Assembly (NCBI RefSeq): GCF_900167445.1
Contig: NZ_FUZT01000018.1
Coordinates: forward strand, 1-64,000
Source: Maledivibacter halophilus
GTDB lineage: Bacteria > Bacillota > Clostridia > Peptostreptococcales > Caminicellaceae
DNA: 64,000 nt
Direction of reading: 5' to 3'
The notes under the pieces were generated by a model that saw only the letters and a list, made by a program, of their open reading frames with translations, made no database searches and was not told the origin of the DNA. Numbering within the stretch: position 1 is the first letter of the stretch; each line of letters starts with the position of its first letter. The translations under genes were made by a program, and so were the position numbers. Shown here piece after piece: positions 34,634 to 42,014 of this stretch.

Positions 34634-35509
34634 ATGAAGAAATATTTATTTGTAGTAAATCCTGTTGCTGGAAAAGGACGAACAGTAGAAATTATTCCTA
34701 AAATAAAGGAAAGCTTTGATAAGGATAATATACAATATGAAGTCAAGATAACTAGTCAGAGGGGTGAAGGAGAGAAGATTGTAAGGGAAGGGATAGATAA
34801 GGGATATACCCATATAATCTCTGTGGGAGGAGATGGAACAGCTTATGAGGTGGTTAATGGTATTAGAAGGGAAAAAATAGTATTGGGGATATTGCCTGCT
34901 GGAACAGGAAATGATTTTGCAAGAATGATAAATATGCCTAAGGATCATGATGAAATATTAAAGGTTCTTAAGATGGGCAAGACAAAAAGAGTAGATATTG
35001 GAATGGTAAATAATAGATATTTTCTAAACTGTTCAAGTGTGGGTATTGATGCAGAAATAGTGAAAGAAACTGAAGCTATTAAGCAATATGTTTCAGGACC
35101 ATTGGCATATTTAATAGGAGTTTTTAAAACTTTGACAAAGTATAAAAATAAAGAGGTAGAAATATTTATTGACAATAAAAAAATAAAAAGAAATATTGAG
35201 CTTGTTGCAGTTAGTAATGGTAAATATTATGGCGGAGGCATGAAGATAAACCCTATGGCAGATTTTCATGATGGGTTATTAGATATATGTTTAGTAAATA
35301 AGATTAATAAAATTAAATTTGCTTCACTTTTTTTTACTGTTTTCAAGGGACAGCATATAAGGTTTCAAGAAGTAGAAATTTTTAGAGGTAAAGAAGTAAA
35401 GATATTGGGAGACAAATCTCTATTGCTAAATGCAGATGGAGATATTATTGGAAATATTCCTGCTGAAATTAATATACAAAAAACAAGAATAGATGTGATT
35501 TTCCCATAA
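34634..35509 (+). CDS. Diacylglycerol/lipid kinase family protein (YegS/DagK-like)
   Basis: 291 residues from the ATG at 34634 (MKKYLFVVNPVAGKGRT); a GTG four codons upstream is the alternative. The catalytic domain motifs NPVAGKG (about 9-15), SVGGDGTAYEVVNG (about 64-77) and LPAGTGNDFAR (about 92-102) are clear. These soluble kinases phosphorylate diacylglycerol or other membrane lipids to feed phospholipid recycling. The C-terminal half is the usual beta-sandwich. It is a single-gene unit. Confidence 0.9.
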   Translation: MKKYLFVVNPVAGKGRTVEIIPKIKESFDKDNIQYEVKITSQRGEGEKIVREGIDKGYTHIISVGGDGTAYEVVNGIRREKIVLGILPAGTGNDFARMINMPKDHDEILKVLKMGKTKRVDIGMVNNRYFLNCSSVGIDAEIVKETEAIKQYVSGPLAYLIGVFKTLTKYKNKEVEIFIDNKKIKRNIELVAVSNGKYYGGGMKINPMADFHDGLLDICLVNKINKIKFASLFFTVFKGQHIRFQEVEIFRGKEVKILGDKSLLLNADGDIIGNIPAEINIQKTRIDVIFP

Positions 35510-35585
35510 AAGTATAATATTTGCCATTGTAAATAGGAATTATAAGATAGTCTAATTATAAACTGTTTTTTGAATAAATAATAGG

Positions 35586-35620
35586 CCTCTTAGAAAGAAT
35601 ATTTCTAGGAGGTGTTTTTT
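35586..35620 (+). promoter_or_regulatory. Hairpin plus U6 that contains the Shine-Dalgarno of the next gene
   Basis: CCTCTTAGAAA (35586-35596) pairs along 11 bp (one G-U) with TTTCTAGGAGG (35602-35612), loop GAATA, then TGTTTTTT (35613-35620) and the ATG at 35622. The whole AGGAGG lies in the 3' arm. It has every feature of an intrinsic terminator, yet it carries the ribosome binding site of the YkuS-like gene. Confidence 0.7.
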
Positions 35621-35621
35621 G

Positions 35622-35888
35622 ATGAAGAAAACTATAGCCTTAAATAATGTTCCTATACATATTAAAGAAAGCCTTATTGAAAAAGGATATAAAGTAGTTG
35701 ATGATTCATATACTGGATATGTAGATACAATATTATATAATAGTGATAATGGATCATTAGGATATCTAAATATGTTTGATAATATAATAGATATGAGCAG
35801 TGGAGCATTTGTAGTAGATGTTAGAGGTAAACATCCCGATGAAATTGAAAATATAATTGAAAATAGAAGTTATACATCATTATTATAA
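35622..35888 (+). CDS. YkuS/UPF0180-like small protein
   Basis: 88 residues, acidic and soluble. The layout (a short start, then VPIHIKESLIEKGYKVVDDS, a central DTILYNSDNGSLGYLNM and a C-terminal DVRGKHPDEIENIIENR) resembles the YkuS/UPF0180 family of Firmicutes, whose role is unknown. The ATG at 35622 follows AGGAGG by 9 bases; a TTG one codon earlier is in frame. Its ribosome binding site lies in a terminator-like hairpin, so expression may need the hairpin to be opened. Confidence 0.65.
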   Translation: MKKTIALNNVPIHIKESLIEKGYKVVDDSYTGYVDTILYNSDNGSLGYLNMFDNIIDMSSGAFVVDVRGKHPDEIENIIENRSYTSLL

Positions 35889-35949
35889 AAAGACTACTAT
35901 TCAATTTAACCTGTTGTATTAATAAATTAAATATTTGAGAAATTTTTAT

Positions 35950-36009
35950 AACACATAGGAAATTATAATCTTGTCAAATTATAGATGAATATAATTCTAA
36001 TTATGTGTT
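35950..36009. repeat. Family B element
   Basis: AACACATAGGAAATTATAAT and ATATAATTCTAATTATGTGT form the inverted ends. Its left end is identical over the first 18 bases to 6474-6534. Confidence 0.6.
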
Positions 36010-36022
36010 TCAAAAAAGCTTT

Positions 36023-36069
36023 ATAAACCTGCTTTTTTCCTTCAAAGTTATATAAAAAAACAGGTTTAT
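36023..36069. repeat. Small hairpin repeat shared with 21698-21756
   Basis: ATAAACCTG/CAGGTTTAT ends with an inner CCTTCAAAGTTATAT segment seen again near 21725. It directly follows the family B copy in the 299-base gap 35889-36187. Confidence 0.4.
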
Positions 36070-36187
36070 TAAATAAGCCAAAAAAATTTTTAGTAATTCC
36101 CTGAGTAGGTTAAATTTCTTGATCACATATTTATAATGCATTAATCTGTATAATGTTTTTGAATTGATAATATATTTAAATGAGTAG

Positions 36188-36796
36188 TTAACTTAGATTC
36201 AACTGCTCAATTTTTTTGTTGATTTCTTTGTAAAATTTCCAAAGTCCAAAATAAATTGCACTTGAAATAGTTTCGGCCATATTCATTACTAGATTTAGTC
36301 TTGTATTTTGTAGTACAATATACTCCATAAATCCTCCTAAATTTACAATACCTGTTATATGTATATCTCCAACTGGTGGTAAGACTTTTTTAACTCCAGC
36401 TCCAGGTTTTATTGGGCCCTGTGATACCGTTATGTAACCAACTCTATCAACTTTACCAAGACATGCATCAATGGCAATAACAAATGGATTTTTATGATCT
36501 GAATAAATATTTTCAATTTTTTCTTCTAAATTTTTTGCATGAACTGGTTCATTTAAAGTTCCATATACATGAACTTTTTCAAATCTATTTAATATTTTTT
36601 TGATTTTATATCCAGTTAATGGGCCTAGGGAATCCCCTGTGGATCTATCGGTGCCGATACATAATATAATTATTTCATCATGACAACTGGTATAATTGTT
36701 CTTTAGATAAGATAAAAATATATTAGAAAAATATGAAGTGGCTAAAGGATTATTAATATTTACTGTATTTTCTGAAAGCTTCGATATTGAATTCAA
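36188..36796 (-). CDS. yyaC: Spore protease YyaC (DUF1256)
   Basis: 202 residues. CIGTDRSTGDSLGPLTGYKI (about residues 46-65), VIAIDACLG and GDIHITGIVNLGGFMEY are the family signature; the fold is that of HybD/GPR-type proteases. In Bacillus YyaC is forespore-expressed and linked to germination protease function. It marks the organism as a spore former. It is a single minus-strand gene; no sigma-G type promoter could be assigned with confidence. An AAGAAAGGGG site precedes the ATG. Confidence 0.92.
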   Translation of the reverse strand: MNSISKLSENTVNINNPLATSYFSNIFLSYLKNNYTSCHDEIIILCIGTDRSTGDSLGPLTGYKIKKILNRFEKVHVYGTLNEPVHAKNLEEKIENIYSDHKNPFVIAIDACLGKVDRVGYITVSQGPIKPGAGVKKVLPPVGDIHITGIVNLGGFMEYIVLQNTRLNLVMNMAETISSAIYFGLWKFYKEINKKIEQLNLS

Positions 36797-36965
36797 TAGA
36801 ATACCCCTTTCTTAATTAATACATTGCAATGAGCTTTGCATAGTAATATTTGAACTTTTAAAGACTATTGATTTTGTAAATGAATACAAGATTTATATAT
36901 GCAATGTATATAGTATTTTTATAAAAGTTTTCCCTATAAACAGAAAAAAATACGTTAAAGATAAA

Positions 36966-37050
36966 GAACTTTAGGCTTGAATAAATTTCAAATAAAAAAT
37001 GTAGGAGTATTCATTCTTTTCTTACGAAATTCATTTTAAACTTTAGAGTT
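36966..37050. repeat. Family D element
   Basis: AACTTTAGGCTTGAATAAAT and CGAAATTCATTTTAAACTTT with AGAGTT form the inverted ends; the core ATAAAAAATGTAGGAGTATT resembles 29950-29972. It occupies the 335-base divergent gap between yyaC and the AcoR-like regulator. Confidence 0.55.
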
Positions 37051-37131
37051 ATAAAAAAATCTTTGATATTAATTGATGACTGTACTAATTTATAGTAATA
37101 TAAAAAAAAAGAATGTAGGGAGGAGATATCA

Positions 37132-39132
37132 TTGCCTACAAAAGATTTATTAAGTAAAAATATAAATATTTATAAGCAATGGGAACAATATGTAAAAAAA
37201 GGAAAGCTAGAAAAAAAAGCTTTGAGGAATTTTATTGCTGATTCATGGATAAGAAGTAAAAATTATGGGATAGATCCATTCACAGAAAAAGTTAAAATAG
37301 AGTTAAATGAAAAGGAAATAAATAAAAGGTATGAAAAATTTAAACCTCTTCTAAAGACAGCTAAACCTTTCATGAATAGTCTTCATAAAATAGTTGGCAA
37401 CTCTGGATTATTAGTTAGATTAACCGATAAAGATGGTTATGTACTTGAATGTATAGGTGATATGAATTTATTTGACAAATATGGTAGTTTAAATATATAT
37501 AAGGGATGTAATGTGAAAGAGGAAGTAATTGGAACAAATGCAATTGGTACTGCATTATATACTAAAAAGCCTGTTCAAGTCATTGGTGCAGAGCATTTTT
37601 GCAAACAATATCATGGCTGGAGTTCTTCAGCTTGTCCAATTAGGAATAATAAAGGAGAAATAATAGGAATACTAAGCATGACAGGGCCCTATGAAAAGGT
37701 TCATTCCCATACTTTAGGTATGATAGTAGCATCGGCAGAGGCAATAGAAAAGCAGTTAAAATTGGATCTTATAAATAAACAATTGGAGATTGCTATTAAG
37801 CACTTTCATGCCATAATGGAATCCATATCAGATGGGTTAATTTGTATAAATACCAGGGGAATAGTAACAGATATCAATTTGTTTGCAAGAAAAAAATTAT
37901 TATTAAAAGAAAAAGATATAATTGGGAAAAGTATAAAAAATATATTATTTGAAGATTATAGTGATAGAATATTGAAAGCAATAAAGAAGGGGAGAAAATT
38001 TGAAGAAGAAGAAATTTATTTTAAACTTAAAAGAGGCAAAAAATTACTATGTATCGCAAATATAACTCCTATAAACGAGCTATCAACAAATAAGCTTGAA
38101 GGAGTAGTTATAACATTTAATGAAGCTAAGGTTATTCATAGTTTGGTAAATAAAATAGTAGGAGCTAAAGCAAGATTTAAGTTTAATGATATCCTTGGTG
38201 AAAGCCCCCAAATTAAAGATGTAATAGAATTAGCTAAAAGATGTACAATGAATGATACAACAGTTTTACTTAAAGGAGAAAGTGGTACTGGAAAAGAGTT
38301 GTTTGCACAATCTATACATAATGCCAGTTTAAGAAAGAATAAACCCTTTATTTTTCTAAATTGTGGTGCTATACCTAGAGAGCTTGTGGCAAGTGAGTTG
38401 TTTGGATATGTAGAAGGAGCCTTTACTGGGGCTAAAAGGGGAGGTCATACAGGAAAATTTGAGCTGGCTGATGAAGGTAGTATTTTTCTTGATGAGATAG
38501 GAGATATGCCTCTAGATGCTCAAACTAATCTTTTAAGGGTTCTTGAAACCAGAGAGGTAGTAAGAGTTGGAGGTCATGAAATTATTCCTGTAGATGTTAG
38601 GGTAATAGCTGCAACCCATAAGGATTTAGAGAAGGAAGTAGAGCTTGGAAATTTTAGAAAGGATCTTTATTACAGATTAAATGTAATGCCTATTAATATA
38701 CCCCCACTAAGAGAGAGAAAAGAGGATATAAAACTTTTTATAGATTATTTTATAAAGAAATATTCTGCTAAAATGAATAAAAAAATAGAGGGTATACATG
38801 ATAGCTTCTACAGAGGGATGATGAGCTACAATTGGCCTGGGAATGTTAGAGAGCTGCAAAATGTTATGCAGCAAATAATAAATATTGTTGATAATGGAGA
38901 AATTTTAAGCTATAATAATCTACCTGATTATATGAAATCAAATGATATGACAGAGTCCTTGGGGATAAAAAATAAACTTCTTTCTTTAGAAGAAGTTGAA
39001 AAAATCACCATAGAGAGAACTGTAACAGAGGTTGACAGGAATATTGCATTGGCATCTAGGGTATTGGGAATAAGTAGAAGCTCTCTTTATAGAAAAATAT
39101 ATAAATACGGGTTACAACATGTACTAAAATAG
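37132..39132 (+). CDS. Sigma-54-dependent activator, AcoR/DhaR type
   Basis: 666 residues from a TTG after GGGAGGAG. An N-terminal GAF domain (about 60-210, with the AcoR-like segment HGWSSSACPIRN) is followed by a PAS domain (about 225-330), an AAA+ domain (about 345-580) with Walker A GESGTGKELFA, the GAFTGA loop that contacts sigma-54, and Walker B DEIGDMPL, and a C-terminal Fis-type helix-turn-helix. Such proteins sense a small molecule through GAF/PAS and drive sigma-54 promoters. The gene ends 231 bases before the antiporter operon, which has a -24/-12 promoter. The ligand is unknown. Confidence 0.93.
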   Translation: MPTKDLLSKNINIYKQWEQYVKKGKLEKKALRNFIADSWIRSKNYGIDPFTEKVKIELNEKEINKRYEKFKPLLKTAKPFMNSLHKIVGNSGLLVRLTDKDGYVLECIGDMNLFDKYGSLNIYKGCNVKEEVIGTNAIGTALYTKKPVQVIGAEHFCKQYHGWSSSACPIRNNKGEIIGILSMTGPYEKVHSHTLGMIVASAEAIEKQLKLDLINKQLEIAIKHFHAIMESISDGLICINTRGIVTDINLFARKKLLLKEKDIIGKSIKNILFEDYSDRILKAIKKGRKFEEEEIYFKLKRGKKLLCIANITPINELSTNKLEGVVITFNEAKVIHSLVNKIVGAKARFKFNDILGESPQIKDVIELAKRCTMNDTTVLLKGESGTGKELFAQSIHNASLRKNKPFIFLNCGAIPRELVASELFGYVEGAFTGAKRGGHTGKFELADEGSIFLDEIGDMPLDAQTNLLRVLETREVVRVGGHEIIPVDVRVIAATHKDLEKEVELGNFRKDLYYRLNVMPINIPPLRERKEDIKLFIDYFIKKYSAKMNKKIEGIHDSFYRGMMSYNWPGNVRELQNVMQQIINIVDNGEILSYNNLPDYMKSNDMTESLGIKNKLLSLEEVEKITIERTVTEVDRNIALASRVLGISRSSLYRKIYKYGLQHVLK

Positions 39133-39137
39133 AACAT

Positions 39138-39198
39138 GTGTATTAAAATAAAACAGAAAAAATGTTATCAAATCTAAAAAGTGTATAAAAATAAAACA
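39138..39198 (+). promoter_or_regulatory. Two direct repeats, candidate activator binding sites
   Basis: GTGTATTAAAATAAAACA (39138-39155) and GTGTATAAAAATAAAACA (39181-39198) agree at 17 of 18 positions and start 43 bases apart, about four helical turns. They lie roughly 110-170 bases upstream of the -24 element, the normal distance for enhancer-binding proteins. Each has a TGT...ACA outer symmetry. Binding by the neighbouring regulator is inferred. Confidence 0.5.
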
Positions 39199-39209
39199 TA
39201 TTTATTTTA

Positions 39210-39247
39210 AAGGGAGATTTTTTACAAGCATTCCCTTATTTTTTTTA
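39210..39247 (+). terminator. Terminator of the AcoR-like regulator gene
   Basis: AAGGGA/TCCCTT stem (39210-39215 and 39232-39237) followed by ATTTTTTTTATTT. The stem is short but the T-run is strong. It isolates the antiporter operon from read-through. TTTACAAGCAT occurs twice nearby (39221-39231 and 39254-39264), 33 bases apart. Confidence 0.55.
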
Positions 39248-39303
39248 TTTATATTTACAAGCATAAATAAGTTATAGCAACAGTTATAAATCTTTCGAAA
39301 ATA

Positions 39304-39320
39304 TTGGTATGATATTTGCA
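39304..39320 (+). promoter_or_regulatory. Candidate sigma-54 promoter (-24/-12) of the antiporter operon
   Basis: TTGGTATGATATTTGCA has GG at 39306-39307 and GC at 39318-39319 with exactly 10 bases between, as required for sigma-54, and matches TTGGCACG-N4-TTGCA at most positions. The start of transcription would be near 39331, about 33 bases before the first ATG. No competing sigma-A hexamer pair was seen in the same place. Confidence 0.7.
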
Positions 39321-39363
39321 TTAATATACCTTAGGCTTTATTTTGAAATTTTTGGAGGTTTTT

Positions 39364-39858
39364 ATGAAATTAAAAGAGGTATTCTTTAAAGTATTAGTAT
39401 TGTATTTGATTATTTGGACTATTTTAGCAGAAAAAGTTGACTATCAGGTCATAATAATAGGGATATTCATTGCTTTCTTAATAAGTATGTATAATTATAA
39501 AATAAAATATAGGGATTATAAAGGAAATTGTTTTCTGAAATTTAGGAATTTGAAATTGTTTGTTAATTATTTATTTTTACTTATTAAAGAAATAATTATA
39601 GCGAATATTCAGTTAGCTATTATAGTTTTAAGTAGAAAAATTGTTATTAGTCCTAATATAATAAAATTTAATACTAAGTTAAAGAGTGATTTTTTAAAAA
39701 TGATTTTAGCAAATTCTATAACTCTAACTCCAGGTACTTTAACAATAGAGATAGATGATGATGAGTTTACTGTACACTGTATTACCAAAGATCAGGCATC
39801 TGATGTTATAGATTCTAAATTTGAAAAATTACTTTTAAAGATAGAGGAGCAGTTATGA
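39364..39858 (+). CDS. mrpE: Mrp/Mbh antiporter subunit E (MbhA-like)
   Basis: 164 residues from the ATG at 39364, which follows TGGAGG; the frame is open seven codons further up. Two or three N-terminal helices precede a cytoplasmic domain with the MnhE motif NSITLTPGTLTIEIDDDEFTVHCI (about residues 116-139). It is a small accessory subunit of Mrp-type Na+/H+ antiporters. It is the first gene of the operon, as in the archaeal Mbh order, and overlaps mrpF by four bases (ATGA). Confidence 0.9.
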   Translation: MKLKEVFFKVLVLYLIIWTILAEKVDYQVIIIGIFIAFLISMYNYKIKYRDYKGNCFLKFRNLKLFVNYLFLLIKEIIIANIQLAIIVLSRKIVISPNIIKFNTKLKSDFLKMILANSITLTPGTLTIEIDDDEFTVHCITKDQASDVIDSKFEKLLLKIEEQL

Positions 39859-40118
39859 TGATTGAAAAAATATTAATTTTTTCTTCAATTTTTTTGAGCT
39901 TGACAATATTATTATGTATGATTAGAGCTTTAAAGGGACCAAGCCCTGCAGATAAATTGATTGCAATTAATGTTATCGGTACAAAAACTGTAGTATTGAT
40001 ATCAATAATTTCCTATATTTTGAAGGAAACATATTTTATAGATGTAGTGCTGGTGTACGCCTTAATAAGTTTTATTGGTTCTATTGTAATATCAAATTAT
40101 ATAGAAAATAGGAGGTGA
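39855..40118 (+). CDS. mrpF: Mrp/Mbh antiporter subunit F (MbhB-like)
   Basis: 87 residues, three helices. The segment IRALKGPSPADKLIAINVIGTK (about 23-44) is the MnhF/MrpF signature. The start overlaps the mrpE stop; a second ATG one codon on is equally possible. Its own stop falls inside the ribosome binding site of mrpG. Confidence 0.9.
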   Translation: MMIEKILIFSSIFLSLTILLCMIRALKGPSPADKLIAINVIGTKTVVLISIISYILKETYFIDVVLVYALISFIGSIVISNYIENRR

Positions 40119-40123
40119 AGTTC

Positions 40124-40411
40124 ATGAAAAATATTTTGATATGTATATCTTTAACTGGAGGATTGTTCTTTCTATTGGTTGGAACTATAGGTTTGTTAAG
40201 ATTTCCAGATATTTATACAAGAGCCCATAGTGCAGCAAAATGTGATACGCTTGGAGCTATTCTTTGTTTATTTGCATTAATGCTTTATGGAGGACTGAGC
40301 TTTGCAAGTTTAAAACTATCTTTAGTAATAATTTTTTTGTGGATGACTTCACCTACTGCAACCCATTTAATAGCTAAGGCTAATTACAAAGTAAAGAAGA
40401 GAAACTATTAA
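40124..40411 (+). CDS. mrpG: Mrp/Mbh antiporter subunit G (MbhC-like)
   Basis: 95 residues, three helices. GLLRFPDIYTRAHSAAKCDTLGA (about 26-48) is the MnhG/MrpG signature. The ATG at 40124 follows AGGAGGTG; a GTG within that site is not the start. After this gene the operon is interrupted by 241 bases made of two repeat elements before the next subunit. Confidence 0.9.
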   Translation: MKNILICISLTGGLFFLLVGTIGLLRFPDIYTRAHSAAKCDTLGAILCLFALMLYGGLSFASLKLSLVIIFLWMTSPTATHLIAKANYKVKKRNY

Positions 40412-40444
40412 AGGAAAAATAGCTTTAGATTTGATTCACAGATT

Positions 40445-40540
40445 GTGAAACAATGCTAGATTTTATTTTATAGATTGTAAGAATATATATGATTTTGAGA
40501 TTTTTTATGGTTTATAAATTGACCTTTCAATTTGTTTCAC
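40445..40540. repeat. Family C-type element with GTGAAACAA/TTTGTTTCAC ends, inside the operon
   Basis: GTGAAACAA at 40445 and TTGTTTCAC ending at 40540 bound the element. ACCTTTCAATTTGTTTCAC is the complement of the opening of 33003-33095. It lies between mrpG and the MbhD-like gene. Confidence 0.6.
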
Positions 40541-40544
40541 TAAA

Positions 40545-40625
40545 GATAAACCACTTTAAGGTTTAATAAATTTGAAATAATTTCACTACTTTTTTGAAAT
40601 TTATAATACTTTAGAGTTCGTTATC
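40545..40625. repeat. Family D element inside the operon
   Basis: GATAAACCACTTTAAGGTTT and the closing ACTTTAGAGTTCGTTATC, with AATAAATTT/AAATTTATAA inside, form long imperfect inverted ends. It directly follows the family C-type element, and the MbhD-like ribosome binding site starts shortly after it. Confidence 0.6.
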
Positions 40626-40652
40626 TTTATATATAAACGGGGTGAAAATGTA

Positions 40653-40889
40653 ATGAAGGTATTTAGTATAATCATGCTTGTATTTCTAATTGGATGTTCT
40701 ATAGCAGTATCAACTATAAAGAGCTTACTTGGAACTATTATAGTTTTTATGGCATATAGTCTTGTAATGGCAATTCTATGGCAGCAGCTCAATGCTCCTG
40801 ATCTTGCTATAACTGAAGCTGCAGTTGGTGCAGGTATAACTACCCTTCTTTTTGTTCTTACTCTCAGGAGAATTAGGGGGAATAAATAG
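40653..40889 (+). CDS. DUF4040 protein, MbhD-like (split MrpA C-terminal piece)
   Basis: 78 residues, three helices. LWQQLNAPDLAITEAAVGAGITTLLFVLTLRR (spread over about 43-74) is the DUF4040/MbhD signature, equivalent to part of the C-terminal region of MrpA. In Mbh it is a stand-alone subunit forming part of the ion path. GGGGTGA precedes the ATG. Its stop is immediately followed by the next start. Confidence 0.87.
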   Translation: MKVFSIIMLVFLIGCSIAVSTIKSLLGTIIVFMAYSLVMAILWQQLNAPDLAITEAAVGAGITTLLFVLTLRRIRGNK

Positions 40890-41159
40890 ATGAAAAAAGG
40901 AATTTCAATTATTTTAACATTAATCATAATACTAATTTTACTTATAGGAGTAAATGAACTTCCCACCTTTGGTAAAGAGAATAATCCATCAAATAATTAT
41001 GTTGCCCATAAATATATAGAAAATTCCATAGAGGATACAGGAGGGTTGAATATAGTTACTGGGATTATACTGGATTATAGAGCATTTGATACCTTTGGAG
41101 AAGCCACTGTATTGTTTACTGGTATAATAGTGGTTCTAATTGTTCTTAAAAAATCTTAA
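40890..41159 (+). CDS. MbhE-like subunit (second split MrpA C-terminal piece)
   Basis: 89 residues, with one N-terminal and one C-terminal helix. The segment GIILDYRAFDTFGEATVLF (about 60-78) is the conserved end of MrpA/MbhE. The piece between is hydrophilic (NELPTFGKENNPSNN) and probably external. The ATG directly abuts the previous stop. Together with the MbhD-like gene it supplies what the long MrpA carries in Bacillus. Confidence 0.85.
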   Translation: MKKGISIILTLIIILILLIGVNELPTFGKENNPSNNYVAHKYIENSIEDTGGLNIVTGIILDYRAFDTFGEATVLFTGIIVVLIVLKKS

Positions 41160-41216
41160 AAAACAATTCGTATGAAATTAATCTTAAGTTTTAATGTTGT
41201 TTATTTATATCTATAG

Positions 41217-41648
41217 GTGGTGATTAAAACGAATAATATAATCTTAATGGAAGTAGGGAAAATTGTAATACCTTTGATTCAAATATTTGGTATTTATGTA
41301 ATTTTCTTTGGACATTTATCCCCTGGAGGAGGGTTTTCAGGGGGAACTATACTAGGTACGAGTTTAATTTTATACAGAATATTATTTGGTAAAGAAAAGA
41401 CAAGGGAAAAATTAAGCTATGAAAGACTTATAAAATTAATATGTGGATCACTTATATTTTACGGTATACTAAAGGGTTATAGTTTTATAACAGGAGGATC
41501 TCACATAAAAGCTCCTCAAATTCCCCTAGGGAATCCAGGAGATTTAATATCAGGAGGATATCTTCTTCCACTTAATATAGCAGTGGGAATAATAGTATCG
41601 GTTATCATATATTTTTTATTTTGCTTGTTTTATGAAGGAGAAGTATAG
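41217..41648 (+). CDS. mrpB: Mrp/Mbh antiporter subunit B (MbhF-like)
   Basis: About 140 residues, four helices. VIFFGHLSPGGGFSGGTILG (about residues 26-47) is the MnhB signature. The start is unclear. In-frame GTGs at 41217 and 41220 have no ribosome binding site; they lie inside GGTGGTGA (41216-41223), which is itself placed correctly for a start at an ACG codon (41229). With ACG as start the protein would begin MNNIIL, as in relatives. It lies 57 bases behind the MbhE-like gene. Confidence 0.86.
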   Translation: MVIKTNNIILMEVGKIVIPLIQIFGIYVIFFGHLSPGGGFSGGTILGTSLILYRILFGKEKTREKLSYERLIKLICGSLIFYGILKGYSFITGGSHIKAPQIPLGNPGDLISGGYLLPLNIAVGIIVSVIIYFLFCLFYEGEV

Positions 41649-41650
41649 CT

Positions 41651-42013
41651 ATGGATAAATTGTTTGTTAATTATTTTGAAACTGCTGCGATTATATTGTT
41701 TGGAGTAGGATTTGTTACTTTACTTTTACATAATAATCTTATTAAAAAGATTATTGGAATGAATATTATGGATACAGCGATATTTCTGTTTTTTATTTCA
41801 AAGGGCTTTATATTTGGAAAAGAAGCCCCAATAGTTAGTGATGTTCATAAAGGTACATATGGATATGTAAATCCCGTTCCTACTGCTCTAATGCTTACAG
41901 GAATAGTAGTTGCAGTCAGTATAACTGCCTTTGCCTTAGCTTTAACAGTAAAGCTCCATGAGGAGTATGGAACTATAGAGCTTGATGAAATTATGAAAAT
42001 AAGGAGGGAATAA
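41651..42013 (+). CDS. mrpC: Mrp/Mbh antiporter subunit C (NuoK-like, MbhG)
   Basis: 120 residues, three helices, related to NuoK of complex I. NLIKKIIGMNIMDTAIFLFFI and NPVPTALMLTGIVVAVSITAFALALTVKLHEEYGT (divided over about 28-48 and 77-111) are typical. It starts 2 bases behind mrpB and its stop is one base before the GTG of mrpD. Confidence 0.92.
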   Translation: MDKLFVNYFETAAIILFGVGFVTLLLHNNLIKKIIGMNIMDTAIFLFFISKGFIFGKEAPIVSDVHKGTYGYVNPVPTALMLTGIVVAVSITAFALALTVKLHEEYGTIELDEIMKIRRE

Positions 42014-42014
42014 A

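Noticed and set aside
36797..37131. Sigma-G promoter for yyaC
   Set aside because: Only partial matches in AT-rich DNA; nothing with a convincing -35/-10 pair and spacing, and a family D repeat fills most of the gap.
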